Of a DNA stretch of 64,000 nt, positions 35,860-45,716 are shown piece by piece. Made by a program: the position numbers and the translations under genes. Where the stretch lies: positions 124,001-188,000 of the forward strand of contig NZ_JBHTJP010000035.1 of assembly GCF_042676025.1 (NCBI RefSeq). The letters are read 5' to 3'. Position 1 is the first letter of the stretch. The number at the start of each line of letters is the position of its first letter. The notes below the pieces were generated by a model. That model had not been told where the DNA came from, did no database searches, and was given only the letters and a program-made list of their open reading frames with translations. Source of the stretch: Salinimicrobium gaetbulicola (GTDB lineage: Bacteria; Bacteroidota; Bacteroidia; Flavobacteriales; Flavobacteriaceae).

Positions 35860-38800
35860 TTAAAAGTTAAGGTTAAGACCAACCTGATAGATACGTGGTA
35901 ACGGATAGAATCCATAATCAATTCCACCACCTATGGCAGCTCCACCGGTAGCAGAAGGATCAAATCCTTTGTATTCGGTAAAGGTGTAAAGGTTGTTTAC
36001 CGCGGCGTAAACACGTAATCTATTCATGCCAATTTTTTCAAGTACATCACCTGGCAGGCTATATCCTAACTGAACAGTCTGGATTCTCGCAAAAGAAGCA
36101 TCTTCAACATAATAGTCTGAGAAGGCTAAATTAGTGGTAGCTCCAGTTGTTACTCTAGGAACAGTATTGCTGGTACCTGGTCCAGTCCATCGGTCCAAAA
36201 TAAAAGCCGGACGGTTCACATTAGGTTGCGCTCTCTCATAATTCCTTACCATATCGTTTCCTATAGATGCAAATGTGTAAGCAACTAAATCAACAGGTCC
36301 ATAATTAACATTAAGGTTAAGACCCATTGTAGCAGTTGGAATTGGATCCCCAATATTAGTACGATCCTCTGTATTGATCACACCATCTCCATTGATATCC
36401 ACATAACGAAGGTCTCCGGGAGCTGATACAGCACCAAGAGCCGTTTGAGATGGGTGAGCGGCAACTTCTTCAGGAGTCTGGAAGATTCCATCAGTCTTGT
36501 ACCCGTAGAAATAACCTACTGGGAAACCTTCTTCAAATCTTGAAGGCTGTGGTTGACCAACACTAAATTGACCTCCTGGTAGAAATTCGGTTCCTCGCAC
36601 TTCAATCACCTCATTATCAAGGAACATGGCGTTATATGAGATATTGAAATCAAGATCGTCGCTTACCACCTGAGAATATTTGATAGCAAATTCAACACCC
36701 TGGTTTCTAGTGGTACCAGCGTTGATAGTTGGCGCCCCAGAACCCGGTGCACCTCCTCCAAAGATTCCTGAAACAGGAATTCCGGAAATTAGCAGACTGT
36801 TTCGGTCTTCTCTAAATACATCAGCAGAAATATCTATCATATTATTCCAAAGACGAAGATCCATACCTATGTTAGTCTTTTCAGCTTCCTCCCATTGAGC
36901 ATTTGGATTTGCAATAGTACCAAGCGCAGTACCATTAATCAATTTGCCATCAAGAACATAAGTTGCCTCCCCGCTTAATAAACTGCGGTAATAGCGACTT
37001 CCTCCCGTATTATCATTACCTAGAGTACCATAACTGGCTCTAAACTTAAGGAATTCGATGACGTCACTATTCTGAAGGAAAGACTCTTCAGACACAACCC
37101 AACCTCCTGTAACAGAAGGAAAATATCCTACTCTGTTAGAAGGGCTAAAATTGTTTGAAGAATCACGTCTTAACATTCCTGAAACAAGGTATTTTCCTTT
37201 GTAATCATACTGCAATCTTCCAAAGAAAGAAAGTTTTCTGATGTCATATACATAACCTCCGCTGGTTTGTGCATCACTAGCACCTCTTGCCAAACTTATA
37301 TCAGCAAAGTCCCAGGAGTTGTTAGGCACATCAAAACCGGTTGTAGATAAACCGTCACCGTATGTTCTGATAACTGTCGTACCACCAGTTAATGTAACGT
37401 GGTGCGCCTCGTCAAACGTATCTTCATAAGTACCAAATAAATCAAACGTATAGCTATTATCATTTATCCTGTTTTGATTTACCTGGCTACGAGCATTGTT
37501 AAATACTTTCCCTGGGCCGTACTCTATAATAGGGAAAAATGTTTTCCCTTTACTGTTAGCAAGGCTATAACCAAACCTTGAAGTAAAAGTAAGTTCTTCT
37601 ATAGGATTGTATTCTAAAGCGAAAGTACCATTAAGTCTCTTCAGGTTATAGTCATTAAATGTATTCTCAATTTGAGATAATGGGTTGATGATCTCATTCC
37701 CAAGAATACCTTCAGTATCCTCATCGTTGATTCCAAAAGTAGGCGCAATATTTAATGCGTTAAAAAGAACCGAACCAAGACCATTTTCATTTAGTGAACG
37801 TCTGTTAAGATCTGTAAAAACACTATTGGCTGTAAAATTCAAATCTTCAAAGAACTCAACTCCTATACTGAAACGTCCTGTGCTTCTTGTAAAGTCAGAT
37901 TTATCAGATCCAACAATACCTTCCTGAAATAAGTGAGAACCACCTACAGAATAAGTGATCTTTTCTGTACCTCCAGATAAACTCAAAAAGTGACTATAAA
38001 GAGGTGCAGTATCAAATACTTCATCCTGGAAATTGGTTCCTTTTCCAAGTGCACTTACATCTGGATAAGGAAGCTCTTCCCCATTATTAGCATATGCTTC
38101 ATTAAGAATTAAAGCATATTCGGTAGCATTTAAAAGAGGAATTTTTCGAGTAGTTTCCTGGATCCCCATATAAGTGTCATATTTCACTGTTGGGGCAGTA
38201 TTTTTCTTACCCGTTTTTGTTGTAACCAGTACAACACCATTCGCACCGGCGATTCCATAAATGGCAGCCTGTGCATCTTTAAGAATAGAAATAGAGGCAA
38301 TATCGTTTGGATTCAAGGTGTTAAGATCTCCCTGATATCCATCGATTAGCACCAATGGTTCATTCACAGAGTTTGATGCAATACCACGAATGTTAATGCT
38401 GATCCCTGCACCAGGAGAACCTGAAGAAGGTAAAACGTTAACACCGGCAGCAGTACCTTGCAGAGCTTGCTCTACTTTAATAGGATTTAGTTCCTCAAAA
38501 ACATCTTCAGAAACTACCGATACAGAACCAGTGATATCCTTACGTTGCTGAGTACCGTATCCAATTACTACTACTTCAGCTAAAGACTCTGAATCTGTTT
38601 GTAAAACTACATTTAAAAAGGTGTTGTCTTTGACAACTATTTCGCGGGGTTCAAACCCCACATAGGAAAACTGAAGTACATCTCCTGCAGAAACTTCTAA
38701 ACTAAAGTTTCCATCAAAATCTGTTACTGTTCCCTTCGCTTGATCTTTGACCAAAACGTTTACTCCCAATAAAGGCATACTACTTTCGTCAGTTACATTC

Positions 38801-38880
38801 CCCTCAACCGAAATCGTTTGAGCGTGCAGTGACAAAAATCCTCCAAAAAGAGCAATTAAAAGGCATTTAAATTTCTTCAT
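35860..38880 (-). CDS. SusC-like TonB-dependent glycan transporter
   Basis: A 1006-residue outer-membrane transporter: signal peptide (1-20, cut after LHAQ), carboxypeptidase-regulatory-like domain (about 22-100, VEGNVTDESSMPLLGVNVLVKD), TonB-box region and plug (VVVIGYGTQQRKDITGSVSVV ... ILKDAQAAIYGIAGANGVVLVTTKTGK), and a 22-strand barrel ending VGLNLNF. With SusD it imports beta-glucan fragments into the periplasm using TonB energy. It is the first gene of the susCD segment, 241 bp after the regulator gene. Confidence 0.97.
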   Translation of the reverse strand: MKKFKCLLIALFGGFLSLHAQTISVEGNVTDESSMPLLGVNVLVKDQAKGTVTDFDGNFSLEVSAGDVLQFSYVGFEPREIVVKDNTFLNVVLQTDSESLAEVVVIGYGTQQRKDITGSVSVVSEDVFEELNPIKVEQALQGTAAGVNVLPSSGSPGAGISINIRGIASNSVNEPLVLIDGYQGDLNTLNPNDIASISILKDAQAAIYGIAGANGVVLVTTKTGKKNTAPTVKYDTYMGIQETTRKIPLLNATEYALILNEAYANNGEELPYPDVSALGKGTNFQDEVFDTAPLYSHFLSLSGGTEKITYSVGGSHLFQEGIVGSDKSDFTRSTGRFSIGVEFFEDLNFTANSVFTDLNRRSLNENGLGSVLFNALNIAPTFGINDEDTEGILGNEIINPLSQIENTFNDYNLKRLNGTFALEYNPIEELTFTSRFGYSLANSKGKTFFPIIEYGPGKVFNNARSQVNQNRINDNSYTFDLFGTYEDTFDEAHHVTLTGGTTVIRTYGDGLSTTGFDVPNNSWDFADISLARGASDAQTSGGYVYDIRKLSFFGRLQYDYKGKYLVSGMLRRDSSNNFSPSNRVGYFPSVTGGWVVSEESFLQNSDVIEFLKFRASYGTLGNDNTGGSRYYRSLLSGEATYVLDGKLINGTALGTIANPNAQWEEAEKTNIGMDLRLWNNMIDISADVFREDRNSLLISGIPVSGIFGGGAPGSGAPTINAGTTRNQGVEFAIKYSQVVSDDLDFNISYNAMFLDNEVIEVRGTEFLPGGQFSVGQPQPSRFEEGFPVGYFYGYKTDGIFQTPEEVAAHPSQTALGAVSAPGDLRYVDINGDGVINTEDRTNIGDPIPTATMGLNLNVNYGPVDLVAYTFASIGNDMVRNYERAQPNVNRPAFILDRWTGPGTSNTVPRVTTGATTNLAFSDYYVEDASFARIQTVQLGYSLPGDVLEKIGMNRLRVYAAVNNLYTFTEYKGFDPSATGGAAIGGGIDYGFYPLPRIYQVGLNLNF

Positions 38881-39095
38881 GTGACTGATTGTTAAATTTC
38901 GTTAACTAAATTATCAGAATATTTTCTGTTTTGAACCGAAAGCACCTTTACAAAAAATATACAGGAGTAAAATATCTTTTAATCGGTTGTTAAGATGCTC
39001 GTTTCCCCCAGCAAAACAGGGATTTTAAGCTAGAACAAGGATTAAAATCAAGCCAATCAATATGAAGATTATAAGAAGTTGTATAGTTAATGTAG

Positions 39096-39121
39096 AGTTA
39101 TACGAGACAATTGTATAGGTA
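39096..39121 (-). promoter_or_regulatory. Candidate regulatory site upstream of susC
   Basis: AGTTATAC (39096-39103) and GACAATTGTATAGGTA (39106-39121) lie about 220 nt before the susC ATG. Nearly the same two blocks occur at 30281-30288 and 30298-30313, about 150 nt before the second PUL segment. ACAATTGT is itself palindromic. Binding by the neighbouring regulator is an inference. Confidence 0.35.
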
Positions 39122-41905
39122 CTAAATCTCTAAAATATAATCTACAAGATTAATTTCCCTAGGAAGGTCCATTTTTTTACGCAATCGATATCGTTTTACT
39201 TCCACACTTTTTACGGAAATATTAAGAAGTGGAGCTATTTCTTTAGAGGTTAAATTAAGTCTTAGATAAGCACATAATTTCAAATCATTCGATGTTAACT
39301 CAGGATGTTTAGCCTTGATCTTCTTAAAGAAATCTTTATCGGCATTACTAAACGCCTCTTTGAAGAATTTCCAGTTGTCCTTGTCGCTTATGTCTTTATC
39401 AATGGTCTTTATGACAGATTCTACCTGTGAGGATCCTTCAGACTCTTTCAGTTTCTCCTTTATACTTGAAAGAAATTCATTTTTCTTAATCAGGCTCATA
39501 GTAGAAACTGCTAATTCTTTACTTTTACCCGCCATTTCCTTTTCAAGTTGTTCATTCTGGAGTTTAATAATCTTTTGCTCTGCTTCCAGGTTTTTCATCC
39601 TTAGTGCCTTTTCATTTTCCATGGCCCGTTTTTTATGGTGCCTTTTGTAGGCTAAATGAACCAGGAATACTACTAGTAAGAAAAAGACTATATAAACAAC
39701 CACTGCATAATTACTGAGGTACCAGGGTCTTTCTACCTCAAAATTGAATACCGAAGATTCAGTGACCTCATCACCTACTTTACCTCTTACTTCAAATTCA
39801 TAATCTCCGAATCGAAGATTTTCAAACGTTGCGGAAGAAGTTGTCTCCCAATCACTCCAGCGGGAACTTAAACCCCGAAGACGATAGCTATAAAGAGGTA
39901 AAATAAACTTATCATATTCAGGAATACTAAAATGAAACTGAATATTATTTTCTTGAAAATCAAGGGAAGCTACACGGTCTAACTTTACAGGATGAGAATC
40001 CTCATTTAAAACCGCTTTAGAAATCTTGTCGATCCTTACCTCAAAGTCATTGAATTCTGCAGGAAACCTGCCATCAAAGATCAAATAACCATTCACAAGA
40101 CCTAATAGATAAGTATTTGCATCAAGCTTTGAAATATTTTCATAACCGGCAGGAGTGCTTCGTAACGCGCGTGGTATGAAAACTGATTCTGAAGTATAGC
40201 CAGATTTAAGACTTGAGGGCGTTATTTTAACCAGGGCATTTTCAGTAAATGTCCAGATCTCTTTATCCAAAACAACAACCCGGCCAGAAACAAGATCTAA
40301 TCTATCCATAACCTTTGCCAAAGCATCGCCTGTGGTAAATTCCAGCTTTTGGCGATCATATGTAAAAAGCTTGCTTTTGGCAGCGTAATAAATAGACTCG
40401 TTGAACTTAAAAATACTGGAGGTGATACCCACTATTTCGGGAAAATTATAATTCTTAAGTTCCTTTATTGACCTAAGCGAATCTCCCAATTTAAGTTGAA
40501 AAACCCCTTTATGTTCATTTCCAATCCAAAGATCACCATTCTTCTCAGAAATAATGTGCCTGGAAGAATGAGGGAAATCAATAACCATTGGAAGATCTTC
40601 AAATCCATTTTCATTTTGTTTTAAAAAGCTAAAGCCATTATAATGTCCCTGGACAAAGGTATTCTCCCGGTCTAACAATTTTTTCACCGTCCAGGTTCCC
40701 AATCGCTCTGAAATCTTTTTGGCATTCGCTCCTTCTACTACAAAAGTTCCATTATTATGACCGCAAAACAAAACACCGCCTTCGAGCTGTAAGCTCCAAA
40801 CCTGCCCATTGGTGCCTTCAACAAAAGTAAAATCAGCTTCTCCACTTTGCCTGTAATACAACCCCTGATTTGTGCCCAGGTATAAGTAATCCTCCAGCCT
40901 GAAAGAAGTATAAACGGTGCCAATTTTGCCAACATTGTCCTGGTAAAGATTAAAGGGAGAGTTAACATTTAAAATACTTAATCCATTATCAAGTGCCACC
41001 CACACATTATTATCCTTGTCCAGAAAAAGATTTAATACCGTATTATTTTGAAGTCCGTTTTCCTGCTTAACATGGTGTAGAATAGTTCCATTGATATCCA
41101 CATGATAAATACCGTTCTCTACGCTACCTAATAAAAAAGTGGTGTCGGAAAGTTTCAATGCGGAAAAAACACTAATTCCACCAAGCTTTTCGGTAAGTGA
41201 AGAATTAAATTGCTTCAACACCCCTTCTTCCCATTGGAAAAACTCCCCTCTCCTATTTACGATTTGGAGATTCTCGTTTTCCTCAAAAATTTGAATAATC
41301 TCATTATCCCCCAATATTTCCTTAGGAATTATGAGTTTAGGCTCCCCCTTTTCAAGGGTATAAATTCCTTTTTCAGGAATTATAAAATAAATGCTCTTGC
41401 CGGCTTTATATAAACTAGTAACAGGAAATCCTTTTGGAAGACCAAGAGATATAACTTCTGCCTTATCGATATCATATAAGTATATCCCGTCAAAACTTTG
41501 AATGATAACAGTACCCTCAATATTTTCAATATGCCAGAATTGCTCACCGTCCTTGACTCCTTCTGGGAAATCTGATATCAGGCTGGTGTATTCAAGATTT
41601 CCGAATTCATTTTCCTCCCAAAATCCGGCCTCCATATATGCCCCTGTAAATATTTTATCACGTACCACCTTTACAGCTCGCACAATAGTATTATTAGGAA
41701 CCGGGTATAAATTCCACTTCGCACCGGTATATTCCAGAAGTCCAAGGCCGTTTGCGATGTAGACGTTCTTGTTCTCAGCTTGCGAGATCATCCAGTTCTG
41801 GTTTCCCGCTTCATAATCATTGGGACTGTAATTAATTACAGGCGGTAATTCCTGAGCGACCATCGCAATAGGAAAAAGCAAAAGAAATAATAGAAGTCTA
41901 CGCAA
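39122..41905 (-). CDS. SusR-like membrane-spanning PUL regulator (propeller + Y_Y_Y + LuxR-type HTH)
   Basis: A 927-residue protein with a signal peptide (1-17), a periplasmic region of propeller repeats (NNTVLNLFLDKDNNVWVALDNGLSILN is a Reg_prop-type repeat), a Y_Y_Y domain (YSYRLRGLSSRWSDWETTSSATFENLRFGDYEFEVRG), one membrane helix (about 720-745, YAVVVYIVFFLLVVFLVHLAY), a coiled coil, and a C-terminal LuxR-type helix-turn-helix (LTSKEIAPLLNISVKSVEVKRYRLRKKM). There is no histidine kinase or receiver domain, so sensing and DNA binding are joined in one membrane protein. It probably senses a beta-glucan oligosaccharide in the periplasm and activates this PUL. Confidence 0.87.
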   Translation of the reverse strand: MRRLLLFLLLFPIAMVAQELPPVINYSPNDYEAGNQNWMISQAENKNVYIANGLGLLEYTGAKWNLYPVPNNTIVRAVKVVRDKIFTGAYMEAGFWEENEFGNLEYTSLISDFPEGVKDGEQFWHIENIEGTVIIQSFDGIYLYDIDKAEVISLGLPKGFPVTSLYKAGKSIYFIIPEKGIYTLEKGEPKLIIPKEILGDNEIIQIFEENENLQIVNRRGEFFQWEEGVLKQFNSSLTEKLGGISVFSALKLSDTTFLLGSVENGIYHVDINGTILHHVKQENGLQNNTVLNLFLDKDNNVWVALDNGLSILNVNSPFNLYQDNVGKIGTVYTSFRLEDYLYLGTNQGLYYRQSGEADFTFVEGTNGQVWSLQLEGGVLFCGHNNGTFVVEGANAKKISERLGTWTVKKLLDRENTFVQGHYNGFSFLKQNENGFEDLPMVIDFPHSSRHIISEKNGDLWIGNEHKGVFQLKLGDSLRSIKELKNYNFPEIVGITSSIFKFNESIYYAAKSKLFTYDRQKLEFTTGDALAKVMDRLDLVSGRVVVLDKEIWTFTENALVKITPSSLKSGYTSESVFIPRALRSTPAGYENISKLDANTYLLGLVNGYLIFDGRFPAEFNDFEVRIDKISKAVLNEDSHPVKLDRVASLDFQENNIQFHFSIPEYDKFILPLYSYRLRGLSSRWSDWETTSSATFENLRFGDYEFEVRGKVGDEVTESSVFNFEVERPWYLSNYAVVVYIVFFLLVVFLVHLAYKRHHKKRAMENEKALRMKNLEAEQKIIKLQNEQLEKEMAGKSKELAVSTMSLIKKNEFLSSIKEKLKESEGSSQVESVIKTIDKDISDKDNWKFFKEAFSNADKDFFKKIKAKHPELTSNDLKLCAYLRLNLTSKEIAPLLNISVKSVEVKRYRLRKKMDLPREINLVDYILEI

Positions 41906-42092
41906 ATATGTAAGTTTTGAATTGATAGTTAAAGGGTTTCAGACAAATATAAACTCAATTTCCCTTTATGAAAACTTTTAGGGAAAGCTTTTCCGAATTG
42001 TTATAATGCGTTAAATTTTCGTGCGAGCGCCCATTTTTTGTGAAATTGAGTCGGAAATACCTGAAATAAGATCCAACTTCTAAAGTTCGCAT

Positions 42093-45000
42093 ATGAATAA
42101 GATAAAAGGAAAAATCCCAAATCTTAATTTATTGACCCTTTTACTTTTCTTTTTACTTGCCATGCCCGTCCTGGGCCAAGACAGTATTTTTCATGGAAAA
42201 AAAATAACTCATTCCTTTTATATTACTGCCAACACAGGTAACAGCACGCAAACAGATATACTTAGAAACATTACAGAGCAGTCGCAAAAAGACCATTCTT
42301 CAAGCCTACTCTTAGTGGGCAACATTACCAATGAAAAGGGATTTCCCGCAGAAGGCCCTGAAAGAGAAGCGCAGCGTGAATTTCTTCGAAAAGATCTCCT
42401 TAAACCACTTAAAAATTTTAACGGAAAAGTATTTTTTACTCCCGGAGTGAATGAATGGAATATGGCAGCGCCAGAAAGTATTGATGACCTGGAATCATTT
42501 CTACAGCATAATAGTAATTCTGAATTTTGGCCTGATGACGGATGCCCTATAGAAAATGAATCGATCTCAGAAAATATTGAAATTGTAAGTGTCGACTCGC
42601 AATGGTTTTTAGAAGATTGGGATGAACATCCCACCATGAATACCAACTGTAGTTACAAGACCAGGGAAGAATTCTTTACCGAATTCAAGGACGATCTAAA
42701 AGACTACCAGAGAAAACTGGTAATTGTTGCCGTCCATCACCCGGTTATGAGCAATTCTTCGATCCCTTTTTTCAATAAAGTAACAGGAGCTTCTCCTGCT
42801 CATTTTGAAAGTGCCCGACAAAAAGAACTCAAAGGAAAACTGGAAACCCTGGCCAGCCTTTTTGAGGATGTGATCTTTGTTTCCGGAAATCACAATAATC
42901 TGCAATTTTTGCATAACGGTAGAAATCCACAGATCATAAGTGGTGCTGCATCACAAACAAATCCGGCTAAAGTAAAAAAGGACGGACTTTTTGCTTCTTC
43001 CGAAAAAGGCTTCGCTAAACTTACTGTTTTTGAAGATTTGTCTTCCGCGGTCCAATTTTTTGAAATAAAGGAGGGAAAACCGGTGTTGGTCTATGCCCAC
43101 TCAATTCCCCGGGAAAGGATCGAATTCAAGGAACTGGAGGTGGAATTTCCAGGAAAAAGGTTAAAAAAGGCCACTTCTTCAATCTATACTACCCAAGAGA
43201 CATCAAAAAATGCCCTTTATAGAGGTCTTTGGGGAAAACGTCACCGGGAGGTATACAGTCAGCCGGTGGAAGCTAAGGTATTGTATCTCGACTCTCTGAT
43301 GAAAAACCCTGAACCCATTGCAGAAGGGGGTGGTCAACAATCTAGAAGTCTTCGCCTAATAAATGATACTCAGAACGAGTTCACCCTTCGGGCTATGAGA
43401 AAAGATCCTATTAGGTATCTGCAGGCAGATATCATTCAGACAAATTTTGTTGGAGATTTTCTTGAAAATACCATTGCCCAGCGTTTTGTTGCCGATTTTT
43501 TCACTACCGCCCATCCATATGCCCCTTTCGCGGTCAATGAACTTTCTGAAGACCTGGACATTCTTCACGCCAATCCTGAGCTCTTTTACCTCCCAAAACA
43601 GAAGGATCTAGGCATTTATAATGAAGATTACGGGAATGCTCTGTATATGTTCGAAGAACACGTTGGAGACGAAAACAAGGAATTTGAAACATTTGGATCT
43701 CCCGATAATATAATAAGCACAGCCGATCTACTGTTGGAACTGCGGAAGACCAAAGATTCTTACGTTGACCAGGAAGCTTATCTGAGAGCTCGAATTTTCG
43801 ATATGCTTATTGGCGACTGGGATCGTCACAGCGATCAATGGCGCTGGGCACGGTATAATGAAAATGGCAAAAAAAGGTATTTACCAATCCCGCGGGACAG
43901 AGATCATGCTTTTCCAAAATATGACGGGTTGGTATTTCCACTTTTGAAGTCTGTAGTACCTTTACTTCGGAAGATGCAGAGCTATGATGCAGAGCTCAAA
44001 AATGCCAAATGGTTCAATCTTTCAGGATATCCAATGGACCAGCGATTTATCTCCAACGCAAACTGGAATGAATGGAAGGAACAAGTGTCCTATATTCAGG
44101 AAAATCTCACAGATGAATCTATTGACAATGCATTTGAAACCCTTCCGAAGGAAGTGACCGGTAACGAAGAAATCTCTGAGATCAGGAAAAATCTGAAATT
44201 AAGAAGAGACAATCTTCTCTCGATCACCAGGGATTATTACGACTATTTCAGAAGATTCCAGAGCATTACAGGGACCGAGGAAAACGATCATTTCCTTATA
44301 ACCAGAAAACCCAATGGGATAACGACAGTCAAGATCAGCAATGAGAAGGGAGATGTCTTCAACGAGGATTATATCTCTTCTGAAACTAAAGAGATCTGGA
44401 TCTACGGCCTTCAGGGCGATGATACCTTTAAGATAGACGGCAAGGGAGATGATCTTATTAAATTAAAAGTTCTGGGCGGGGTTGATGAAGATACTTATGA
44501 TTTTGATAATTCAAAGAAGGCCAAACTTTACGACTTTAAGAGCACTAAAAGCACCATTACTAAGTCTTCTTCCCGAAAATGGCTGGTAGATTCATATGAC
44601 ATCAACCACTTTCATTATAAAAAAAGAAAATACAGTGAAAATAAAGTAATCCCTGTTTTGGATTGGGTTACAGATGCGGGGCTTACGGTAGGAATAAAAG
44701 ATATCTATACCCGGTATGGGCTGATCCAAAACCCATTCACCAGCCAGTACATTTTGAGCGCTCAATATTTCTTCGCCAGCAGTGGTTATGAGATCAATGC
44801 TTCGGCGGAATTTGCTCATGTACTCTACGAATGGAATTTAATGTTGGAAGGTCGGTATTCCAGCCCGAATTACTTCATCAATTATTTTGGCTCAGGAAAT
44901 GAAACTACTTTTGACCGGGACGAAATTGATAAGGAATATAATCGCGTGAAGCTCGAACAATACGAATTCAGTCCCAGCTTGAACTGGAGAAGTGAATCCG

Positions 45001-45677
45001 GAGCCTATTTTTCTGCAGGTCCGGTTCTGGAAAGTGTAAAAGTAGGTTATGCGGAAGATTCTTTTTTAGCCGATAACTTCTCTCCCGAAAATGACATTTT
45101 TGACCTCCAGGTTTATTCCGGTGCTGAAAGCCATTTCGCCTTCGAAAACAAGAACAATCCTTCATATCCCAGCCTGGGAACCCGTTTAGATCTAATTGCA
45201 GGTTATAAACAGAATATTGATGAGTACGACAATAAGTTCGGATATTTTAAACCCTCCTTTTCAATTGATTATCCACTCATTCCAAGCGGTTTTGCTGTAT
45301 TTGCAACAAAACTGGGAGGAACTGTAATGGTGGGAGATGAATTTGAATTCTATCACGCTGCGACTCTCGGTGGAAACAGAAGTCTGAGAGGATACCGCAA
45401 CCACAGATTCAACGGAAAATATTCCTTCTATCACAGTACCGATCTGCGAACTGCCCTGGGATTGATCAGAACAGATTTCGTTCCATTGATTGTAGGAATA
45501 AGTGCAGGTTTCGATTACGGAAGGGTCTGGCTTGATGACGATACTTCAGGAAAATGGCATAATAACTACGGGGGATCCTTCTGGGTGAACGGCTTTTATG
45601 CTTTAACAGCAAACTTCGGATATTACCAGGGCGGAGATGGCGGACGGTTTACCTTTACAGTCAACTTCAAATATTAG
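42093..45677 (+). CDS. Outer-membrane fusion: degenerate metallophosphoesterase, kinase-like middle, Omp85-type barrel
   Basis: A 1194-residue protein with a signal peptide (1-29). Residues about 40-330 follow the calcineurin-like phosphoesterase fold, but metal-ligand motifs are altered: ITANTGN (44-50) where a GDxG-type motif is expected, LVGNITN (74-80) for GDN, PGVNEWN (117-123) for GNHDW, SGNHNN (264-269) for GHxH; only HHP (215-217) is kept. Residues about 420-610 contain RAMRK (433-437), GDWDRH (574-579) and RDRDHAF (601-607), a pattern like CotH/FAM20-type kinases. The C-terminal third is a surface-antigen barrel (LGGNRSLRGYRN). Function unknown. It is divergent from the PUL regulator. 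Confidence 0.75.
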   Translation: MNKIKGKIPNLNLLTLLLFFLLAMPVLGQDSIFHGKKITHSFYITANTGNSTQTDILRNITEQSQKDHSSSLLLVGNITNEKGFPAEGPEREAQREFLRKDLLKPLKNFNGKVFFTPGVNEWNMAAPESIDDLESFLQHNSNSEFWPDDGCPIENESISENIEIVSVDSQWFLEDWDEHPTMNTNCSYKTREEFFTEFKDDLKDYQRKLVIVAVHHPVMSNSSIPFFNKVTGASPAHFESARQKELKGKLETLASLFEDVIFVSGNHNNLQFLHNGRNPQIISGAASQTNPAKVKKDGLFASSEKGFAKLTVFEDLSSAVQFFEIKEGKPVLVYAHSIPRERIEFKELEVEFPGKRLKKATSSIYTTQETSKNALYRGLWGKRHREVYSQPVEAKVLYLDSLMKNPEPIAEGGGQQSRSLRLINDTQNEFTLRAMRKDPIRYLQADIIQTNFVGDFLENTIAQRFVADFFTTAHPYAPFAVNELSEDLDILHANPELFYLPKQKDLGIYNEDYGNALYMFEEHVGDENKEFETFGSPDNIISTADLLLELRKTKDSYVDQEAYLRARIFDMLIGDWDRHSDQWRWARYNENGKKRYLPIPRDRDHAFPKYDGLVFPLLKSVVPLLRKMQSYDAELKNAKWFNLSGYPMDQRFISNANWNEWKEQVSYIQENLTDESIDNAFETLPKEVTGNEEISEIRKNLKLRRDNLLSITRDYYDYFRRFQSITGTEENDHFLITRKPNGITTVKISNEKGDVFNEDYISSETKEIWIYGLQGDDTFKIDGKGDDLIKLKVLGGVDEDTYDFDNSKKAKLYDFKSTKSTITKSSSRKWLVDSYDINHFHYKKRKYSENKVIPVLDWVTDAGLTVGIKDIYTRYGLIQNPFTSQYILSAQYFFASSGYEINASAEFAHVLYEWNLMLEGRYSSPNYFINYFGSGNETTFDRDEIDKEYNRVKLEQYEFSPSLNWRSESGAYFSAGPVLESVKVGYAEDSFLADNFSPENDIFDLQVYSGAESHFAFENKNNPSYPSLGTRLDLIAGYKQNIDEYDNKFGYFKPSFSIDYPLIPSGFAVFATKLGGTVMVGDEFEFYHAATLGGNRSLRGYRNHRFNGKYSFYHSTDLRTALGLIRTDFVPLIVGISAGFDYGRVWLDDDTSGKWHNNYGGSFWVNGFYALTANFGYYQGGDGGRFTFTVNFKY

Positions 45678-45716
45678 AAAATAACAAGAGCCGGCGAAAA
45701 CGCTATTTTTGCCGGC
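45678..45716 (-). terminator. Minus-strand terminator in the convergent gap
   Basis: GCCGGC (45690-45695) pairs with GCCGGC (45711-45716), extended by GAAAA/TTTTT. Only the minus-strand side has a T-rich tail (complement of 45678-45689); the plus side continues CCTTACC. No annotated minus-strand gene needs it, which supports the proposed small RNA. Confidence 0.6.

Noticed and set aside
42218..42646. 142-codon open frame antisense to the large outer-membrane protein
   Set aside because: It is fully inside a gene with signal peptide and domain motifs, and the product is Ser/Cys-rich antisense translation.
42093..45677. Large outer-membrane protein as part of the laminarin PUL
   Set aside because: It is on the opposite strand, divergent from the regulator, and has no carbohydrate-active or glycan-binding motif, so adjacency alone is not enough.
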